From an uncultured Paraprevotella sp. (lineage in GTDB: Bacteria > Bacteroidota > Bacteroidia > Bacteroidales > Bacteroidaceae), in NCBI GenBank assembly GCA_900546665.1, contig URDY01000039.1, forward strand, positions 1-20,176: 20,176 nt of DNA, read 5' to 3'. Shown here piece by piece: positions 8,143 to 17,600 of this stretch. Positions within the stretch are counted from its first letter, which is position 1, and every line of letters begins with the position of its first letter. The notes below the pieces were generated by a model. The model was not told the DNA's origin. It did not search any database and worked only from the letters and a program-made list of their open reading frames with translations. The position numbers and the translations under genes were made by a program.

Positions 8143-8175
8143 TTGATGTTTTATAGAAGATTTCCTTTATTTTTG
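8143..8175 (+). promoter_or_regulatory. Promoter of the FAH-porU-porV-ispF operon
   Basis: The -7 box TATTTTTG (8168-8175) matches TAnnTTTG. A TTG at 8143-8145 lies 22 bp upstream as a possible -33 element. The first gene starts 29 bp after the box. Confidence 0.65.
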
Positions 8176-8204
8176 CATAGATATTAATTTGATAAAAAAC
8201 TAAA

Positions 8205-8822
8205 ATGAAAATTCTGGCAGTTGGCATGAACTATGCCGAACACAATAAAGAGCTTGACGGTACGTTATATAAACCAGAAGAGCCTGTCATCTTTACGAAA
8301 GCTGACTCAGCTCTGTTGAAAGACGGAAAACCTTTTTTCATCCCGGATTTTACGACGCAGTGCGATTATGAAACTGAATTAGTAGTACGTATATGTCGTT
8401 TGGGAAAAAACATTTCCACACGTTTCGCTCATCGCTATTATGACGCAGTGACAGTGGGTATTGATTTTACAGCGAGGGATCTTCAGCGTAAATTACGGGC
8501 AGAAGGAAAACCTTGGGAACTGTGTAAAGGTTTTGATAATTCGGCCGTCATAGGTGATTTTATACTAAAGGAAGATTTGCCAGACATTCAGCAGATACCT
8601 TTCCATCTGGATATAGACGGTCATACGGTACAAAGCGGGTATTCTGGAGACATGATTTTTGCTGTTGATGAAATAATCGCCTATATCAGTCGATTTTTTA
8701 CCTTGAAAATAGGTGATCTGATTTTTACGGGAACTCCTCCAGGAGTAGGTCCTGTGCAAATTGGACAGCATCTGGAAGGCTATATACAGGACCGTAGAGT
8801 GTTGGCCTTTAATGTTAGATAA
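8205..8822 (+). CDS. Fumarylacetoacetate hydrolase (FAH) family protein
   Basis: The 205-residue protein is a short FAH-domain enzyme like FAHD1/YcgM, acting on acylpyruvates or oxaloacetate-type compounds through a divalent metal. The metal-binding acidic residues are visible: E56 and E58 in YETELVV, and D87 in GIDFTARDLQ. The family blocks KGFDNSAVIG and FTGTPPGVGP are present. The true substrate in Bacteroidales is not known to me. Its stop is nine bases before the porU start, so the two are probably translated from one mRNA, although no functional link to secretion is evident; oxaloacetate or acylpyruvate housekeeping is the likeliest role. Confidence 0.9.
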   Translation: MKILAVGMNYAEHNKELDGTLYKPEEPVIFTKADSALLKDGKPFFIPDFTTQCDYETELVVRICRLGKNISTRFAHRYYDAVTVGIDFTARDLQRKLRAEGKPWELCKGFDNSAVIGDFILKEDLPDIQQIPFHLDIDGHTVQSGYSGDMIFAVDEIIAYISRFFTLKIGDLIFTGTPPGVGPVQIGQHLEGYIQDRRVLAFNVR

Positions 8823-8831
8823 AAAAAGAGA

Positions 8832-11800
8832 ATGAGAATCTGTAAAGTTATAGTTTTAGTTGGTTTTTTATTGGGCCTTGAGTCTGTTTCAGGACAGACG
8901 TTTACATATGTTGATTGGGATGTATTGAAGATTGACAGTGTGCTTGAACCTTATCATGAGGTCGTACCACTTTCAGATGATTATGCAGCCTATGATTATT
9001 CTGTAAAATTGGAATATCCGGAATATGTCAGGTTGACCATGGATGAAATATGCCGTATTGCAAAGCTGACAGATTCTTTGCCTTCTGAGCCACAGGTAGC
9101 TGCTGAAGTTGGTGTGTCACGTAAAAAAGGCTATCTTGACGTGTCTTTTCTTCCTGTGGTTTATCGTGATGGGACTTATCAGAAAATGCTCAGTTTTAAA
9201 ATGAATATTGTCCGGACACCCAAAACTGTTCTGCGAAAAGCCGTACAACCTTTTTCGTCAACCGGACGTTATGCAGCGCATTCAGTTTTGGCACAAGGGC
9301 GATGGGTTAAAATCGGTGTGACGACAGACGGAGTGTATCGTATGTCTGCAGACTTTCTGAGAAAAATGGGATTCAATGACCCTTCACGTGTAAAATTATA
9401 TGGATATGGAGGGCATGTACAGGATGAAAAAATAGATGCAGATACTGATTTTGATGATTTGGAAGAAGTTCCGCTTTATCGTGACGGAAAAGGACTGCTT
9501 TTTTATGCAAATGGATTAACCAGTTTGACTTCATTGACATATAGCAGTCAGGCTTCCGGGTACATAATGGGGCATAGAATCAATAACTATGCCCGCAAGG
9601 CTTGTTATTTTCTGACAGAGGGAGATGCCCCGTCTGCTATTTCGCAAACAGACCATACAGGATTGACTCCTACCTATAATATAGATGATTGTTATGACGT
9701 TTCATTATATAAGAAAGAAGAGTTTGCGTGGTATCAGAGTGGGCGTAATCTGTATGAGAACTATAACTATGCGAATGGGAATCAGCGCACTTATACGTTG
9801 CCGGTATATAATCCGGTCAATCCGGTGCTTACAGTTTCTTTTACAGCCAATTCTTCATCGTCCAGCAGGGTAACCCCTTCTGTAGGAGGTCAATCCTTGT
9901 CATCTATCAGTATAAGTCCGGTTCCGGATAAATATACGGCAGCCGTGACCGGATCCAGATCTTATGGATTGGATGATTTTTCAGGCCATTCATTGGATGT
10001 GACGTTGACTTCCACTTCCGGTGTGGACGCCCGTTTGGATTATCTTAAACTGACTTATGAGCGTCCTCTTAGTATGGATGCTGCTTTTTTGCCGGTTTGG
10101 GACGAACATAATAGTGTGGTTCGCTTTACGGTAGATGTGAAAGGGCGTAGTAATGTCGTTTTTTGGCGATTGGGAAAACGTGGCAGACCATTGGAGGAAA
10201 TCAAACTAGAGAAAAAAGAGGGTGATTTGTGGAGTTATATTGTCAGCAATCAGGAAGATGACCGTTATGTGGCTGTAGATGTGGATGCGGAGTTTCCGGC
10301 TCCTGAATTTATGGAAGAAGTGGCTAATCAGGATCTTCATGCAACTCCTCCGGTGGATCTGGTTATAATAATACCCAAGAGCGGTAAACTACTGACGCAG
10401 GCGCAGCGGCTGGCGGAAGCCCATGAACGTATTGATGGTTTAAAGACAGTAGTAGTCAGGGCTGATCAGATTTATAATGAGTTTTCTTCTGGTACGCCTG
10501 ATGCTACCGCTTATCGTCGTTTTATGAAGATGCTTTATGACCGGGCAGAAACCGAGGAGGATATGCCACGTTATTTGCTCCTTTTTGGTGATGGAGTGTG
10601 GGATAACCGAATGTACACGTCTGCTTTGTCAGGAAAGTCAATGGATGATTATCTGCTTTGCTATGAGTCTGAAAATTCTTTAAGTCATACGAATAGTTAT
10701 GTTATGGAAGATTATTTCGGCTTACTTGATGATGGCGAAGGCGGATCATTGCTGACTAATAAGGTTGATATTGGAGTGGGGCGTTTTCCTGTAACAACGG
10801 AGGCAGATGCCAAGGTTATGGTGGATAAGACCATTGATTATATGGAAAATAAATATGCCGGATCCTGGCGGAATATAATTTGTGTGCTAGGAGATGACGG
10901 AATAGAAGAAGATGGAGATTATAATGAGCATGTAAAAAAAGCTAATGAACTTGCCAAACAAATAGAGTCAGATTATCCTGAAATGGAAGTCAAACGGATA
11001 TTTTGGGATGCTTACAAGAGGGAAACCAGTACGACCAGTAATACATATCCTGGGGTGGAGACAGACATTACGCGTCAGATGGAAGAGGGATGCCTGATGA
11101 TGAATTATACCGGACATGGCAATCCGTTGGCTTTGTCGCATGAATACGTTTTGGAAAATGAAGACTTTTCCAATTACAATTCACCAAAAGTACCTTTATG
11201 GGTGACGGCAGCTTGCGATGTAACTCCCTTTGATATGGAAAAAGAGAATATTGGTGAGACTGCCGTACTCCATCCTGTAGGTTCAGCTTTGGCATTTTAT
11301 GGAACTACCCGAACGGTATATACCACTCCCAATAGTGTCATGAACAAATATTTTACCCGTTTTGTTTTGGGTGAAAACGAAAACGGGCGTCAGAATACGA
11401 TTGGCGATGCGGTTCGTTTAGCTAAGGCTAATCTAGTGACTTCCGGTGGATCGACGGACTATACAGCCAATAAATTACATTATGTGCTTTTGGGAGATCC
11501 GGCATTGAGGCTGGGAAAACCGACCTTGAAAATTATTGTAGACAGCATTAATGGACAAAAAATCAGTGAGGAATCTGATTTTGCCCAATTTACTGCGGGT
11601 AGCCTGGCGCGGGTTTCAGGTCATGTGGAAACACAAGATGGTGTGAAACTACCCGATTTTAACGGTGCCCTGACATCTACCGTATATGACAGTAAAAGTA
11701 CAGTGGTTTGTCTTAATAATGCCGGATGGGCGAGTGAGGCATTCCAGTTTCAGACCCGCGATAAGATTCTTTATAGCGGGCGTGATTCGGTATTGGGAGG

Positions 11801-12623
11801 TTCTTTTACCATGACATTTCCGGTACCTATGGATATTAAATATTCCGGTGAGGCCGGACGTATTGCATTTTATGCAGTGAGCAACGATCTGACCCAGGAA
11901 GCAAACGGTTATACAGAACATGTTCTGGTCGGAGGAACAGGCGATACCTTTTCTGGCGATACGATAGGTCCCGTTATCAAGGCTTATCTTAACCGGGAAA
12001 CTTTCCAGTCTGGACAAACCGTTAATGCTACGCCGTTTTTTATTGCCCGGTTGGAAGATGAAAGCGGTATTAATACTACAGATAATGGAGTCGGTCATAA
12101 TCTGGAATTGGTGATTGATGACGATCCCAATCAGACTTATTCCCTGAACAGTTATTATAATAATGACTTTGGAGAATATAACAAGGGAACTGTAGCTTTT
12201 TCCATTCCGGAACTTACAGACGGATATCATACGCTCAAGTTCAGGGCATGGGATGTGATGAATAATTCTTCTACAGTCTCTTTTGACTTTAATGTCAGTC
12301 ACAATGTGGCTCCGGGATATCTGGAGGTGACCTGTACGGATAATCCGGCACGTACGCAGACGACCTTTATCGTATGCCATGATCGTCCTGGAACTCAGGC
12401 CGAGGTGAAGCTAGAGATCTTCGACTTTACGGGCCGGGCTTTATGGACTCATCAGGAAACGTCAACTACTTCGGAAGGTATTACGCGTATTACATGGGAT
12501 TTGAATTCCAATTCCGGAATGCCTCTGCAGACAGGAGTCTATCTCTATCGTGCCAGCGTTTCCACACCGGAAAGCAAGGTGACTTCAAAAGCGAATAAAA
12601 TTGTAGTATTACGCAATAAATAA
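8832..12623 (+). CDS. porU: Type IX secretion sortase PorU (C25 cysteine-protease family)
   Basis: PorU cleaves the C-terminal signal from type IX cargo at the cell surface and links the cargo to an anionic lipopolysaccharide. The 1263-residue protein begins with a signal peptide (hydrophobic core VIVLVGFLLGL, cut near residue 21). A C25 (gingipain-like) domain covers about 507-895. Its catalytic pair is H762 in NYTGHGNP and C795 in VTAACDVTPFD, a spacing of 33 residues, as I recall for the gingipain RgpB. The last ~105 residues (from 1158) form an FlgD/Ig-like fold resembling type IX C-terminal domains (GVYLYRASVSTPESK, ANKIVVLRNK). It is 22 bases from porV. Complete type IX machinery is not universal in gut Bacteroides, so its client range here is uncertain. 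Confidence 0.9.
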   Translation: MRICKVIVLVGFLLGLESVSGQTFTYVDWDVLKIDSVLEPYHEVVPLSDDYAAYDYSVKLEYPEYVRLTMDEICRIAKLTDSLPSEPQVAAEVGVSRKKGYLDVSFLPVVYRDGTYQKMLSFKMNIVRTPKTVLRKAVQPFSSTGRYAAHSVLAQGRWVKIGVTTDGVYRMSADFLRKMGFNDPSRVKLYGYGGHVQDEKIDADTDFDDLEEVPLYRDGKGLLFYANGLTSLTSLTYSSQASGYIMGHRINNYARKACYFLTEGDAPSAISQTDHTGLTPTYNIDDCYDVSLYKKEEFAWYQSGRNLYENYNYANGNQRTYTLPVYNPVNPVLTVSFTANSSSSSRVTPSVGGQSLSSISISPVPDKYTAAVTGSRSYGLDDFSGHSLDVTLTSTSGVDARLDYLKLTYERPLSMDAAFLPVWDEHNSVVRFTVDVKGRSNVVFWRLGKRGRPLEEIKLEKKEGDLWSYIVSNQEDDRYVAVDVDAEFPAPEFMEEVANQDLHATPPVDLVIIIPKSGKLLTQAQRLAEAHERIDGLKTVVVRADQIYNEFSSGTPDATAYRRFMKMLYDRAETEEDMPRYLLLFGDGVWDNRMYTSALSGKSMDDYLLCYESENSLSHTNSYVMEDYFGLLDDGEGGSLLTNKVDIGVGRFPVTTEADAKVMVDKTIDYMENKYAGSWRNIICVLGDDGIEEDGDYNEHVKKANELAKQIESDYPEMEVKRIFWDAYKRETSTTSNTYPGVETDITRQMEEGCLMMNYTGHGNPLALSHEYVLENEDFSNYNSPKVPLWVTAACDVTPFDMEKENIGETAVLHPVGSALAFYGTTRTVYTTPNSVMNKYFTRFVLGENENGRQNTIGDAVRLAKANLVTSGGSTDYTANKLHYVLLGDPALRLGKPTLKIIVDSINGQKISEESDFAQFTAGSLARVSGHVETQDGVKLPDFNGALTSTVYDSKSTVVCLNNAGWASEAFQFQTRDKILYSGRDSVLGGSFTMTFPVPMDIKYSGEAGRIAFYAVSNDLTQEANGYTEHVLVGGTGDTFSGDTIGPVIKAYLNRETFQSGQTVNATPFFIARLEDESGINTTDNGVGHNLELVIDDDPNQTYSLNSYYNNDFGEYNKGTVAFSIPELTDGYHTLKFRAWDVMNNSSTVSFDFNVSHNVAPGYLEVTCTDNPARTQTTFIVCHDRPGTQAEVKLEIFDFTGRALWTHQETSTTSEGITRITWDLNSNSGMPLQTGVYLYRASVSTPESKVTSKANKIVVLRNK

Positions 12624-12645
12624 TTCTGCTTGCCGTTTTATAATC

Positions 12646-13845
12646 ATGTGTAAGATGAAAAGAATGAAAAGATATTTTTTATTATGTATGATAGGTCTTT
12701 GCGCGGTTTGTTCTTCCTTGAATGCGCAGGACAAGAAGAATATGTTTAATCCCGAGCAGTATAGTGTGCCGGCTTTGATTATCGCTCCGGATGCTCGTGG
12801 TGGATCTATGGGTGATATTGGAGCAGCGACAGAAGCAGATGCCAATTCACAGTATTGGAATCCGGCCAAATATCCCTTTTGTATAGGGCGTGCCGGTGTG
12901 GCGGTCAACTATACTCCATGGTTACGTCAATTGGTCAATGATATCAATCTGGCTTATGTCAGCGGTTTTTACCGTATTGGCGATTATCAGGCGGTCAGTG
13001 CTTCTCTTAATTACTTCTCAATGGGTGAAGTTTCAACCGGTTCTTCTGTAGATGGAACTGCTGATATGACGATTTCTCCTTATGAGATGTCTATCGATGT
13101 GGCTTACTCACGCATGCTGAGCGAAAGTTTTTCGGCAGCCGTAGCCTTACGTTTTATCTATTCGGATATTACCTATGACTATTCTGATGATACGTCTCCC
13201 GGAAAGGCCTTTGCCGCCGATATTGCATTATACTGGAACCGTTACTTTATTGCGGGTAGTCGGGAATGTAATTTCGGATTGGGATTGAATATCAGTAATA
13301 TCGGTAGTAAGATTTCTTACGGAGGAGATGATAATTCAGAATTTATCCCTACCAATATGCGTTTGGGTATGAATCTTCTGATACCTTTTAATGAATACAA
13401 CAAGCTTTCGATAGCAGCTGATGCCAACAAACTTCTTTTGCCGACTTATCCCAAGCAGCAGGAAGGAGAGTCTGATGTGGACTATACCGATCGTGTACAG
13501 CGTGAGTACTATGATATCTCTCCTATTTCGGGTATATTCAAAAGTTTTGGTGATGCACCGAACGGCTTTAAGGAAGAATTACAGGAAATCCGTTGGAGTT
13601 TCGGATTGGAATATACTTATAACGACCGTTTTATGTTGCGTGGTGGTTATCATCATGAAAGTGAGAACAAAGGTAACCGTAAATATTTTACGGTAGGTGC
13701 AGGTTTTCGAATGAGTGTATTCTCACTTGATTGTGGCTATTTGTTCTCTACATCACAGAACAATCCGTTAGACCAGACCATGCGGTTTACTTTAGGATTT
13801 GATCTGGATGGTATGAAAGATCTGTTTGGCCGTCGCCGTCGTTAA
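12646..13845 (+). CDS. porV: Type IX secretion outer membrane protein PorV
   Basis: PorV is an outer membrane beta-barrel that escorts cargo from the translocon to PorU. The product, up to 399 residues, has a signal peptide ending around SSLNAQ and the PorV N-terminal block NPEQYSVPALIIAPDARGGSMGDIGAATEADANSQYWNPAK. Alternating hydrophobic strands follow, and the end DLFGRRRR is basic. Start codons at 12646, 12655 and 12664 are all in frame; the later two give a more normal signal peptide, so the first nine to eighteen bases may be untranslated. It sits between porU and ispF. From memory, P. gingivalis has the same porU-porV order. Confidence 0.88.
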   Translation: MCKMKRMKRYFLLCMIGLCAVCSSLNAQDKKNMFNPEQYSVPALIIAPDARGGSMGDIGAATEADANSQYWNPAKYPFCIGRAGVAVNYTPWLRQLVNDINLAYVSGFYRIGDYQAVSASLNYFSMGEVSTGSSVDGTADMTISPYEMSIDVAYSRMLSESFSAAVALRFIYSDITYDYSDDTSPGKAFAADIALYWNRYFIAGSRECNFGLGLNISNIGSKISYGGDDNSEFIPTNMRLGMNLLIPFNEYNKLSIAADANKLLLPTYPKQQEGESDVDYTDRVQREYYDISPISGIFKSFGDAPNGFKEELQEIRWSFGLEYTYNDRFMLRGGYHHESENKGNRKYFTVGAGFRMSVFSLDCGYLFSTSQNNPLDQTMRFTLGFDLDGMKDLFGRRRR

Positions 13846-13860
13846 AAATAATGTGAGTTT

Positions 13861-14340
13861 ATGGGAAAAATAAGAGTTGGCTTTGGATATGATGTTCATC
13901 AGTTGGTTGACAATCGTGAACTGTGGCTGGGAGGAATCAGAATAGAACATCAGAAAGGTCTGCTGGGACATAGTGATGCAGACGTGTTGATACATGCCAT
14001 TTGTGATGCGCTTTTAGGAGCTGCCAATATGCGTGATATCGGCTATCATTTTCCGGATACTTCAGAAGAGTTTCATCTTATAGACAGTAAAATCCTGCTT
14101 AAAAAGACAATTGAACTTATTGCGCAAAAAGGATATCACGTGGGTAATGTCGATGCTACGGTTTGCGCTGAACGTCCTAAGCTTAAAGCCCATATACCTG
14201 CCATGCAGACATGTTTGGCTGAAGTAATGGGGATAGAACCGGACGATGTATCCATAAAAGCTACTACGACGGAAAAACTTGGTTTTACAGGCCGGGAGGA
14301 AGGTATCTCTGCGTATGCCGCAGTCCTGATAGAGCGGTAA
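13861..14340 (+). CDS. ispF: 2-C-methyl-D-erythritol 2,4-cyclodiphosphate synthase
   Basis: IspF forms the cyclic diphosphate in the MEP route to isoprenoids, releasing CMP. The 159-residue length is normal. Zinc ligands by family alignment are D11 and H13 in GFGYDVHQL and H45 in SDADVLIHAICDALLGA. The C-terminal block KATTTEKLGFTGREEGI forms the cytidine-diphosphate pocket in this family. The gene lies 15 bases after porV, same strand, and is the last gene before a strong terminator. There is no evident functional tie to secretion beyond co-transcription. Confidence 0.96.
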   Translation: MGKIRVGFGYDVHQLVDNRELWLGGIRIEHQKGLLGHSDADVLIHAICDALLGAANMRDIGYHFPDTSEEFHLIDSKILLKKTIELIAQKGYHVGNVDATVCAERPKLKAHIPAMQTCLAEVMGIEPDDVSIKATTTEKLGFTGREEGISAYAAVLIER

Positions 14341-14407
14341 AGAGATAGTTGTTGTAGAAGAATTGATATACTTGTATTTTAAAGATATTTTTTATAAGTC
14401 CTATTAT

Positions 14408-14462
14408 ATTCTTTCCAGTCTCATGTGGATGATGATAACATGTGACAGGAAAGAATTTTTTT
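14408..14462 (+). terminator. Large hairpin terminator of the porU-porV-ispF operon
   Basis: A 19-base arm at 14408-14426 pairs with 14438-14456, with two internal mismatches, around an 11-base loop. The lower stem is ATTCTTTCC/GGAAAGAAT and a T-run follows (14456-14462). It begins 68 bases after the ispF stop. Confidence 0.85.
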
Positions 14463-14586
14463 ATCATGCGATTCTTGTAACGGATGGTTATATGAGGAAA
14501 ACGTATTTTTAGGTGCGAGTCACGATTATTGTGAATAAAAAAGGATTGCATACTGTTTTCGACCTAAAATATGCTAGAATATCGAT

Positions 14587-14618
14587 AAAGTCCTATAGTT
14601 TGTCTAGAAAGTCCTATA
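14587..14618 (+). promoter_or_regulatory. Direct-repeat operator candidate upstream of the fucosidase gene
   Basis: AAAGTCCTATA occurs at 14587-14597 and again at 14608-14618, 21 bp apart start to start, i.e. two helical turns. A third copy of the core AAGTCCTAT is at 14396-14404. The pair ends 20 bp before the putative -7 box, where an activator would contact RNA polymerase. The -33 position lacks TTTG, which fits activator-dependent expression. The rest of 14463-14586 holds an inverted repeat TTTTAGGT/ACCTAAAA (14507-14514, 14562-14569) and nothing else I recognise. Confidence 0.6.
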
Positions 14619-14638
14619 AAAGACTCCTGTGTATCATT

Positions 14639-14646
14639 TATCTTTG
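14639..14646 (+). promoter_or_regulatory. -7 promoter box of the fucosidase gene
   Basis: TATCTTTG matches TAnnTTTG and lies 29 bp before the ATG at 14676. No -33 TTTG is present at the right distance. Confidence 0.6.
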
Positions 14647-14675
14647 CATCATTAAACTTTCCTAATTATTATATT

Positions 14676-17600
14676 ATGAAGAAGAATGTTAATTTTAAAT
14701 TTTTGCTTTGTGCTGTAGCTTTGTGTTATGGGAATGCTTATGCGCAAACATCCTCAGGATCAGTCGAGGAACCTATGGAAACAGGCATCTATGAGGCGAA
14801 TTGGGAATCTTTAAGTCAGTATGAGGTTCCCGAATGGTTCAGGGATGCCAAGTTTGGAATATGGGCACATTGGGGACCGCAATGTGAGCCGGAGTCAGGT
14901 GACTGGTATGCCCGTCACATGTATTTTCCGGGGCATTGGCAGTATAATGCTCATGTGAACAAATATGGCAATCCGGCTGAGTTCGGTTTCAAGGATGTGA
15001 TCAATATTTGGAAAGCTGCCAGTTGGGATCCCGAATATTTGATCAGTTTTTATAAGAGTGTAGGTGCACGTTATTTTATGGCATTGGCCAATCATCATGA
15101 TAACTTCGATTTATGGGACAGCAAGTATCAGCCTTGGAACTCGGTCAATATGGGACCGAAACAGGATATTGTAGGCAAGTGGGCAGAACAATGTAAGAAA
15201 TACGGTCTTCCTTTGGGAGTGAGTATTCATGCTTCACATGCTTGGACATGGATGGAAGGTTCACAGGATTTTGATGGTAAACTGACTAAAGAAGACGGTG
15301 TCGGAAAATGGTGGGAAGGATATGACCCGCAGGATTTGTATGCACAGAATCATCCGCGCAGTGAGAACAGTCATGATGTTGGTGCCATTCATTCACAGTG
15401 GGAATGGGGTAATGGAGCTGCAGAGATGACTGAAGAATACAAGACGAAGTTCTATAACCGTACCTTAGATGTTATCAATAAGTATAATCCGGACATGGTC
15501 TATTTTGACGACTCAACATTACCTTTTTATCCGGTTAGCGATGAAGGACTTAAGATAGCTGCTCACATGTATAATAAGAGTCTGAAGGATCATGATAATC
15601 AGATGAGGGCCGTCATTATGGGAAAGAAACTGACCGAAGAGCAGAAAGACGCCATGATATGGGATGTGGAGCGAGGAATTCCCGACAGGTGTCAGGAAAA
15701 GGCCTGGCAGACATGTACCTGTTTGGGACAGTGGCACTATGACCGTGGGGTGTACGACCGTAATGAGTATAAGTCTGCAGCTACTGTTGTTAAGATGTTG
15801 ATTGATATCGTGAGCAAAAACGGTAACCTTCTGCTGAGTGTACCGGTGCGTGGCAATGGTACGATTGATGAAAAAGAAGTGGCTATTCTTAATGGTATAA
15901 AGGGATGGATGGATGTTAATCATGAGAGTATTTATGGTACACGTCCATGGACCATCTTCGGTGAAGGACCGACTGCGGAGGCTTCAAATCCGATCAACAA
16001 TCAGGGATTTAATGAAGGAACGAATTATACATCTGATGATATCCGTTTTGTTGAACGTCATGATACAGTGTATGTGACAGCTATGGGGTGGCCTGAAACG
16101 AATCAGATGGTAGTAAAGAGTCTGGCATCAACATCTCCCTATTATAATAACAAAATAAAGGAAGTCAAACTGTTGGGATATGAAGGAGATGTAGAATACA
16201 CTTGTGATAAGACAGCTTTGACTGTAGAACTTCCGGCTGAGATGTCTTCAACCATAGCGCCGGTTCTGATGGTTCGTTTTACAGACGAGGTAAATTATGC
16301 TGATTTGGAAAGTCTGCGTCAGGAAGTTGCAGGTAAGTTAGACGAAGTGGCTGCTTATGTCGGCAATAATTCAGGTCAGTATGCAGAGGCTTACGTTAAT
16401 CTTTTAAGGGCTTCTTATGAAGAGGCTATGAAGGTGGATGAAAATGCGCAGTCCGATGTGATTTCTGAAACTTATGTGAATTTACGTCAGACTTATGGTG
16501 ACTTTACCCTTAATGCACAGATAAAGGGAGGCTTGGCTCAGAATGAAGAACTGACACAGAATGTAACAGTGAAGTATCTTGAAGAAGTCCGTCATTTCTC
16601 ACGTTCTGATGAAGGAGTTCTTGCTACCAGCCGTTTTGGTATATTGGATGATCCTTGGGTTGTAACCCCCAATATTATGAATCAGGAGAATTTTACCCGT
16701 GGTGGATTTGACGGTTATGTGGCTTGGAATGATTTTACCGGAAAAGCCATTGGTATTCAGAAGTGGGAAGCTTCTCTTCCGGGAATAGAAAATGGAAAAA
16801 TTTATCAGACTGTCACTTTGCCGGCTGGCAAATATAGCCTGAAAATGGCAGTTCACGAACAAGTGAATTATAAAAAAGGAGAACTTTATGCAGTTGTAGC
16901 CAATGGTGAAGAAATGCTGAATACTTCAGAAGTTGAGGACAAGGCTTTGGCTTATTATGATATGTCAGTAACAAAGACCGGTCAGACGTATGATTGCTGT
17001 GAGTTTACATTGGATAAGGAAACAGAGGTTTCAATAGGATGGAGTGTGACAATCGGTGCAGATGCGACCGAACGGAGTATGCGTGTTTCTGCCCTTCATT
17101 TATATAAGGATGGTGTCAATGTCTCTGCTGATTATTTGGGTAATTATGAGAACATCAAGCGTAAGGATAAATCATACAAACGTTTTGGTGTACCTGCATA
17201 CTGGAGTACCAAGAATTTCGAAATACCCCAAAACAATACAGATGGAACGAAGCAAGGTATAGATAAATATCCCGGATATAACACCTTGATGATGGGAATA
17301 TGGAAAGACACGAATAAGGCTGTCGGTGATTTGGGAAATGCGACACTCTACCGCCAGGTAACTCTTCCTGCCGGAAAATATTTCTTCGGTGCATCTTATG
17401 AAGCTTTATATCAGATACAGGAAGGTTATCTGTTTGCATCAAAGGAATTGCCTGCAATAAATGAAATGGGTAAGTGTCTGGCTTATTCTTCAGCAAAATA
17501 CTCTGCTACAGGTTCTGACTGCTATGGTATCACATTTACATTAGATGAAGAAACAACCTTATATTTGGGATGGATCAATAATTTTACGGAAGGTTCCGAA

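Noticed and set aside
7966..8187. 73-codon open frame between tsf and the FAH gene
   Set aside because: No family features, AT-rich composition typical of spacer, and it runs through the -7 promoter box of the next gene.
11649..12380. 243-codon open frame antisense to porU
   Set aside because: No recognisable domain, and it mirrors the codon bias of porU on the other strand.
14507..14569. Inverted repeat TTTTAGGT/ACCTAAAA as a riboswitch or operator
   Set aside because: Only eight A-T-rich pairs 47 bases apart, upstream of the likely transcription start; could be chance.
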